Source: a virus
DNA: 24,816 nt
Direction: 5' to 3' (one strand)
IMG/VR virus record: IMGVR_UViG_3300010885_034871
Location: 1-24,816 of that record
This document shows positions 21,544-24,816 of the stretch, one piece after another; position 1 is the stretch's first letter; every line of letters begins with the position of its first letter. Position numbers and translations under genes: made by a program. Below the pieces are notes generated by a model that saw nothing but the letters and a program-made list of their open reading frames with translations, searched no databases and had not been told where the DNA came from.

Positions 21544-23192
21544 GCGACCCTCTGGTTCAGGTGGAGGTTTTCAACGGCGGCGATCCGGCGACCGATCCAG
21601 GCCATGACCGGCACGGCCATGCTGTTCCCCAGGGCCTTGTATCGCGGGCCGTCTGAGGCGGGCTTGCCGCGGTAGGGGATAGCGGTCCAGCCGTCCGGGA
21701 AGCCCTGTAGGCGCTCGCACTCGGTCGGGGTCAGGCGGCGGACTTGGAGGTGCGGGCCGACAACCGCCGGGGTCTGGCAGCGTTGAAGTTGCGCCGTGTC
21801 CTGGGGGTCCAGCCCTCGGCAATCCCCGCCGGATTGCCAGTCAAACGCCTGCACCACACCGCGCTCCTCACCGCAACGCGGGCACTCCGCAGGGGCAAGA
21901 CCGCCGACGCCGGTGGCGTAAGGGTCCGCAAACGACTCCCCGCACGCCTTGCACTCGTAAAGCGGAGTGCCGATCACAACCGCTCCACTACCTTGCCCCG
22001 AGCCGTCTTCGCTCCCGTCGTGGCCATCTGCCCGCAGCGTGTGGAAGACCTCGCCCGTCGCGCAGAGGGCCACGTGCATCCGGCTTTCCTTTGAGAGCGT
22101 GGAGGCCGGGAGCTCAGGCTCAACCCGCGTCCGGTTGGCGGCGCTGGTGATCTGGGCAAGGTCAAAAGCCACGGCCTGCGGGACCGTTCGGGCCTCCAGC
22201 GTGTAAGCGGCACCATCCGCTCTGAACCCCGCCCCATCTGGGCCTGCGTTCGGGTTTTCGCAGATGGCGCGTTCTTGGATGGCAAAGGGCTGGACGACAT
22301 AGTCCCCGCCCTGATTGCCCCCGACCGGGGACGTCATCACGAGCTGGGCGATATCCGTCTCGCGGGCCTTGTAGTCCTTGCCGCTGTTCATCGACATGAT
22401 TGAGAAGGCGACGGGCTCAACCAGAAACGTCTCGCTCTCGAAATCCAGTCGGCCGTGCGGGCTGTTACACGCCACCCTGGCCGTCGCAACGTCGATTGCG
22501 CCAGCCGTGTTGTTCCCGCCAAAGGCGACCGCCACTAAGGGGTCCTGTCCTCGGGTGTCTCCGGTTCGCTCGACGCCCCGGCCACTTGCGACAAGGCTTG
22601 GTGCAACATCGGCGGAAGTGCCTTTCCCCGCCGTTCGGCTCGGCGGAGCATCCCCGCGCAGGCTTTGCCGCTCAAAAAGTACCGCCGCGGCAGGGCGCCA
22701 GTCTCCAAGGTGTCCGACAACGAAGACACGGCGGCGTCGCTGGGCCACTCCAAAGAACTGAGCGTCAAGAACTCGATAGGCGAACCCATACCCGAGCTGG
22801 ACCATGCCCCCGAGTATGGAACCAAAGTCCCGTCCTCCGTTGGATGACAAGACGCCGGGGACGTTCTCCCAAACCAGCCACCGGGGCCGCAGTCGGTCAG
22901 CCAGCCTAAGATATTCGAGGGCCAGGTTACCGCGGTCGTCATCCAATCCGCCTCGGAGGCCTGCGATGCTGAAGGACTGACAGGGGGTTCCGCCGACCAG
23001 AAGGTCAATTGGCCGGTAGTCGCCGTCCTGGATCGTCGTGAAGTCGCCATGTAGGGGCACCTCTGGGAAGCGGTGCGCCAGGACGGCGCGGGGGAAGGCG
23101 TCAATCTCGGAAAAGAATGAGGGCGTCCAGCCGAGCGGGTGCCAAGCGGCAGACGCGGCCTCGATGCCGCTGCACACGGAGCCGTAGATCAT
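21540..23192 (-). CDS. DNA (cytosine-5-)methyltransferase with long, zinc-ribbon-containing recognition region
   Basis: The 550-residue protein carries the C5 motifs in order. Motif I is SVCSGIEAASAAW (5-17) and motif IV is GGTPCQSFS with catalytic Cys71. Motif VI is ENVPG (109-113), motif VIII is QRRRRVFVVG (151-160), motif IX is RRLTPTECERLQGFPDGW (~485-502) and motif X is RYKALGNSMAVPV (517-529). Between VIII and IX lies an unusually long (~320 residues) target-recognition region with several diverged units beginning VAF. It ends with a zinc-ribbon-like pair of CxxC motifs at Cys414/417 and Cys437/440. No restriction enzyme is adjacent other than the HNH gene. A likely role is protecting phage DNA against host restriction. 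Confidence 0.92.
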   Translation of the reverse strand: MIYGSVCSGIEAASAAWHPLGWTPSFFSEIDAFPRAVLAHRFPEVPLHGDFTTIQDGDYRPIDLLVGGTPCQSFSIAGLRGGLDDDRGNLALEYLRLADRLRPRWLVWENVPGVLSSNGGRDFGSILGGMVQLGYGFAYRVLDAQFFGVAQRRRRVFVVGHLGDWRPAAAVLFERQSLRGDAPPSRTAGKGTSADVAPSLVASGRGVERTGDTRGQDPLVAVAFGGNNTAGAIDVATARVACNSPHGRLDFESETFLVEPVAFSIMSMNSGKDYKARETDIAQLVMTSPVGGNQGGDYVVQPFAIQERAICENPNAGPDGAGFRADGAAYTLEARTVPQAVAFDLAQITSAANRTRVEPELPASTLSKESRMHVALCATGEVFHTLRADGHDGSEDGSGQGSGAVVIGTPLYECKACGESFADPYATGVGGLAPAECPRCGEERGVVQAFDWQSGGDCRGLDPQDTAQLQRCQTPAVVGPHLQVRRLTPTECERLQGFPDGWTAIPYRGKPASDGPRYKALGNSMAVPVMAWIGRRIAAVENLHLNQRVA

Positions 23193-23386
23193 GCGGCCCT
23201 CCGGGCTTTGGTGATCTCAACCTTCATGGCGGCGAGTTGGGCTCGCATCCGGTCGGCGGCGCGTTCGGCGGATGCCAGGGCCTCGGGCGTGGCCCAATTT
23301 CCGCAGGCCCGGCGTATCAGCGCGGCCTCTGAGGCGAGGGTGTCAGATAGAGCGCGGGCGGATGGGGTGATGGTGAGGTAGGTCAT
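23189..23386 (-). CDS. Small helical hypothetical protein (65 aa)
   Basis: Overlaps the HNH gene before it and the methyltransferase after it by ATGA. The product is Ala-rich and helical (ARALSDTLASEAALIRRACGNWATPEALASAERAADRMRAQLAAMKVEITKARRAA), probably a short helical hairpin or coiled coil. No motif recognised. Confidence 0.6.
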   Translation of the reverse strand: MTYLTITPSARALSDTLASEAALIRRACGNWATPEALASAERAADRMRAQLAAMKVEITKARRAA

Positions 23387-23787
23387 GCGTCGAGCCTTCG
23401 GACTGTGCCGTCGAAGCGGCGAGATGATGTGAAGCCGCGGCTCTTGAGGCGGGACGGTTTTGGCCCCTCCGTCTCGCGGCGGATGATGCGTTCGGTCTTG
23501 GCGATGGTCTTCACGTCACCCCGCGTCTTCGCCTTGTGGCAGTCGATGCAGATCGGGACCCAGTTCCCCGGCTCATGCCGGCCTGACAAAGCCAGGGGGA
23601 TTACGTGGTCAATGTGCCATGCCCCTGTCAGGGCCGTTTCGCAGGCGCTACAGGCCCCGGACCAGTCCTCGGCCACCTTCCTGCGCTGTGAGGGCGTAAA
23701 GCCCCTGCGCGGCGTTTTCTCCGGCCGGATTTGGCCGATGGCTTCCCGCAAGCGGGCGAGGGTGTCGCGTTTGTCGGCGGGGGTCAT
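23383..23787 (-). CDS. HNH endonuclease
   Basis: The 134-residue protein has the zinc-braced HNH motif: Cys46 and Cys49 (CSACE), His58-Ile-Asp60-His61 (WHIDHVIPLALSG), Asn75 (GNWVPIC) and Cys80/Cys83-His84 (CIDCHKAKT). The flanks are basic (TPRRGFTPSQRRK, IRRETEGPKPSRLKSRG), fitting DNA binding. It acts as a double- or single-strand DNA nuclease. In phages, HNH proteins serve packaging, recombination or homing. This one stands in an early operon with a ninB homologue and a methyltransferase, two genes before the methyltransferase. It is not inserted within another gene, so homing is not suggested. Confidence 0.88.
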   Translation of the reverse strand: MTPADKRDTLARLREAIGQIRPEKTPRRGFTPSQRRKVAEDWSGACSACETALTGAWHIDHVIPLALSGRHEPGNWVPICIDCHKAKTRGDVKTIAKTERIIRRETEGPKPSRLKSRGFTSSRRFDGTVRRLDA

Positions 23788-24077
23788 GCGACCCTCCGGC
23801 AGTAAGTGACCCGAGGCGTCGGTTCCTCGCTGTAGGCCGGGATGCCCGCGTCGAGGTCGGCCAAGGCGTCAAAGCCCTTGGCGGTGATGCGGGTGATGCA
23901 ATCCCGCTCGGCGGTGAAGCCGTGGTCCTTCAGCGCCAAGATCAGGAAATGCGCCGTCCGCTGGTCGCGGGGGTCATCACTGCGGGCGATCAGATCCACA
24001 AGGTCCGCGTGGGCCTGCGGGCCGGAGGCGAGGGCGTCAAGGGTTCTGTGGCCACGACCGCCAACACGGAAGGTCAT
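23784..24077 (-). CDS. Hypothetical protein, possibly winged-helix (97 aa)
   Basis: Coupled by ATGA overlaps to ninB before it and HNH after it. The sequence has the pattern of a small DNA-binding winged helix: helix-rich ADLVDLIARSDDPRDQRTAHFLILALKDHG and then a beta-like FTAERDCITRITAKGFDAL. The assignment is only by impression of secondary structure. It could be a regulator of the early operon. Confidence 0.55.
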   Translation of the reverse strand: MTFRVGGRGHRTLDALASGPQAHADLVDLIARSDDPRDQRTAHFLILALKDHGFTAERDCITRITAKGFDALADLDAGIPAYSEEPTPRVTYCRRVA

Positions 24078-24478
24078 GCTGCCACCTGCTCCTGCGCCGG
24101 CGCTGCAAACGTCACGCCCTGCCGAGCGGCAAAGGCGTCGATGAGGTCCATCAGGTCGGCCATCTCACCGACCGACAGGCTGGACGAGGAGCGGCCAAGC
24201 TGGACGAAGCCGGTGCTGTCGAGGTTCGGGACGATGCGCATTTCCTGTTTCAGCGCGGCCATAAAGATCAGCTTCCAATCGTCGGCCGTCAGCTTCTGTC
24301 CGTGCCACTTCACCTGACGGGCGACGTCCGTGAGCATCGCCCACATCCGCGCGTTCTGGTCCGTGGTGCGCTTAGCCTCTTGGAAGGTGACGCGGGTTCC
24401 CCAGGGGGCCTGACGCGCCCATGAGATGACGCGCTCCCGGTCTGTGGCGCGGGTGATGATGACGAGGGCTCGGCTCAT
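24074..24478 (-). CDS. ninB: NinB-family recombination protein
   Basis: The 134-residue protein matches the lambda NinB (Orf) family pattern as I know it: ALVIITRATDRERVISWARQ, QEAKRTTDQNARMWAMLTDVARQVKWHG, LTADDWKLIFMAALKQE and PNLDSTGFVQLGRSSSSLSVGEMADLMDLIDAFAARQGV. NinB binds single-stranded DNA and helps recombination-mediator steps in place of RecFOR. In lambdoid phages it lies in the ninR region expressed early. It starts at ATG 24478 overlapping the upstream stop. Confidence 0.88.
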   Translation of the reverse strand: MSRALVIITRATDRERVISWARQAPWGTRVTFQEAKRTTDQNARMWAMLTDVARQVKWHGQKLTADDWKLIFMAALKQEMRIVPNLDSTGFVQLGRSSSSLSVGEMADLMDLIDAFAARQGVTFAAPAQEQVAA

Positions 24479-24639
24479 TTGTCCGCCGCCTTTTCGGGCT
24501 CAATGCCAGCGCGAGCATGTTCCAACACTCGCGCCGCAAACCAGTCGCCGCGCTTTACATCAAGAAGGATCTCGCCTGCCTTGGCCGGGCTGAACCCGTA
24601 GGCTATGAGCGCGGCGTAATCAGTTTGGCTGGCCATCAT
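24475..24639 (-). CDS. Small hypothetical protein (54 aa)
   Basis: ATG 24639 (or the next codon, ATG 24636) is preceded by a GGGAGGG-type ribosome site and overlaps the stop of the gene at the window edge. The TGA at 24475-24477 overlaps the ninB start. The sequence is helical (QTDYAALIAYGFSPAKAGEILLDVKRGDWFAARVLEHARAG). Real by its place in the overlap chain; function unknown. Confidence 0.6.
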   Translation of the reverse strand: MMASQTDYAALIAYGFSPAKAGEILLDVKRGDWFAARVLEHARAGIEPEKAADK

Positions 24640-24816
24640 GCCGCCCTCCCCACCGCACCGGAGAAGGCCGCGTCCATGTCGTCCTCGGGCTGGCCCTTGC
24701 CGAACAGTTCATCCCGCCGCAGGTGCAGCCGGTCGCGGATCGGGTCGAGCCATGAGAGGGGGAGGTCTGAGGTATAGGCGTCGAAGTTGGCCAGCCAGTC
24801 GGCCATGCCCTCTTTC
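24636..24816 (-). CDS. Partial small early gene at the right edge
   Basis: The frame is open from the edge to a TGA at 24636-24638. The visible part reads KEGMADWLANFDAYTSDLPLSWLDPIRDRLHLRRDELFGKGQPEDDMD and ends GRAA. An ATG at 24806 is possible but has a poor ribosome site, so the gene may begin outside the window. Function not recognised. Confidence 0.5.
   Translation of the reverse strand, partial: KEGMADWLANFDAYTSDLPLSWLDPIRDRLHLRRDELFGKGQPEDDMDAAFSGAVGRAA

Noticed and set aside
21540-23787. Restriction-modification pair made of HNH and methyltransferase
   Set aside because: The HNH protein is a minimal zinc-braced nuclease without a recognition domain, and a further gene separates the two. 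Phage orphan methyltransferases are common, so I leave them as separate functions.

Overview
The window is phage DNA, about 64% G+C by eye, from a temperate P22-like podovirus of a GC-rich host. An alphaproteobacterium is my best guess, from codon style and from a tRNA-Thr(GGU)-like half at the attachment site; this was not tested. Phage genes lie on both sides of the attachment site, and only half a tRNA is present. The DNA therefore looks like an unintegrated (attP) phage genome or phage contig rather than a prophage cut at a host junction.

Left part (1-19277, almost all + strand) is the late region. It runs from the end of a P22-type portal through scaffold, coat protein, two small virion proteins, a head-tail adaptor and a fibre/adhesin block that includes a 320-residue polyglycine-rich protein. 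A large tail protein, a set of internal (ejection-type) virion proteins, a lysis cassette (two holin-like membrane proteins, a Cys-His endolysin and an Rz/Rz1 spanin pair) and a metallophosphoesterase follow. The four genes that follow the portal sit in separate RNA segments, each preceded by a stem-loop. Three of these stem-loops have identical 8-nt arms. A UUCG-capped terminator-like hairpin separates the capsid genes from the tail genes, and from the adaptor onward most late genes touch or overlap. One small membrane-protein ORF lies on the opposite strand just before the lysis cassette.

Middle (19278-19530) is a compact attP. It holds a terminator for the late operon, a 38-bp block matching the 5' half of a tRNA-Thr, a 27-bp imperfect palindrome centred on the anticodon loop, and paired CTCCCA-N5-CTCCCA repeats on both sides. 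The block overlaps the last 10 bp of the integrase gene.

Right part (19445-24816, - strand) is a leftward early region. It has a ninB homologue, an HNH endonuclease, a 550-residue cytosine-C5 DNA methyltransferase with a long zinc-ribbon-bearing target-recognition region, a run of very small genes, an excisionase-like HTH gene and a tyrosine integrase. From the right edge to the integrase there is no intergenic base. Nearly all junctions are 4-nt ATGA/GTGA overlaps, implying a single translationally coupled transcript. Several of these small genes are under 60 codons and were found by reading the junctions.

Terminase genes, the phage repressor and replication genes are not visible here and presumably lie outside the window.
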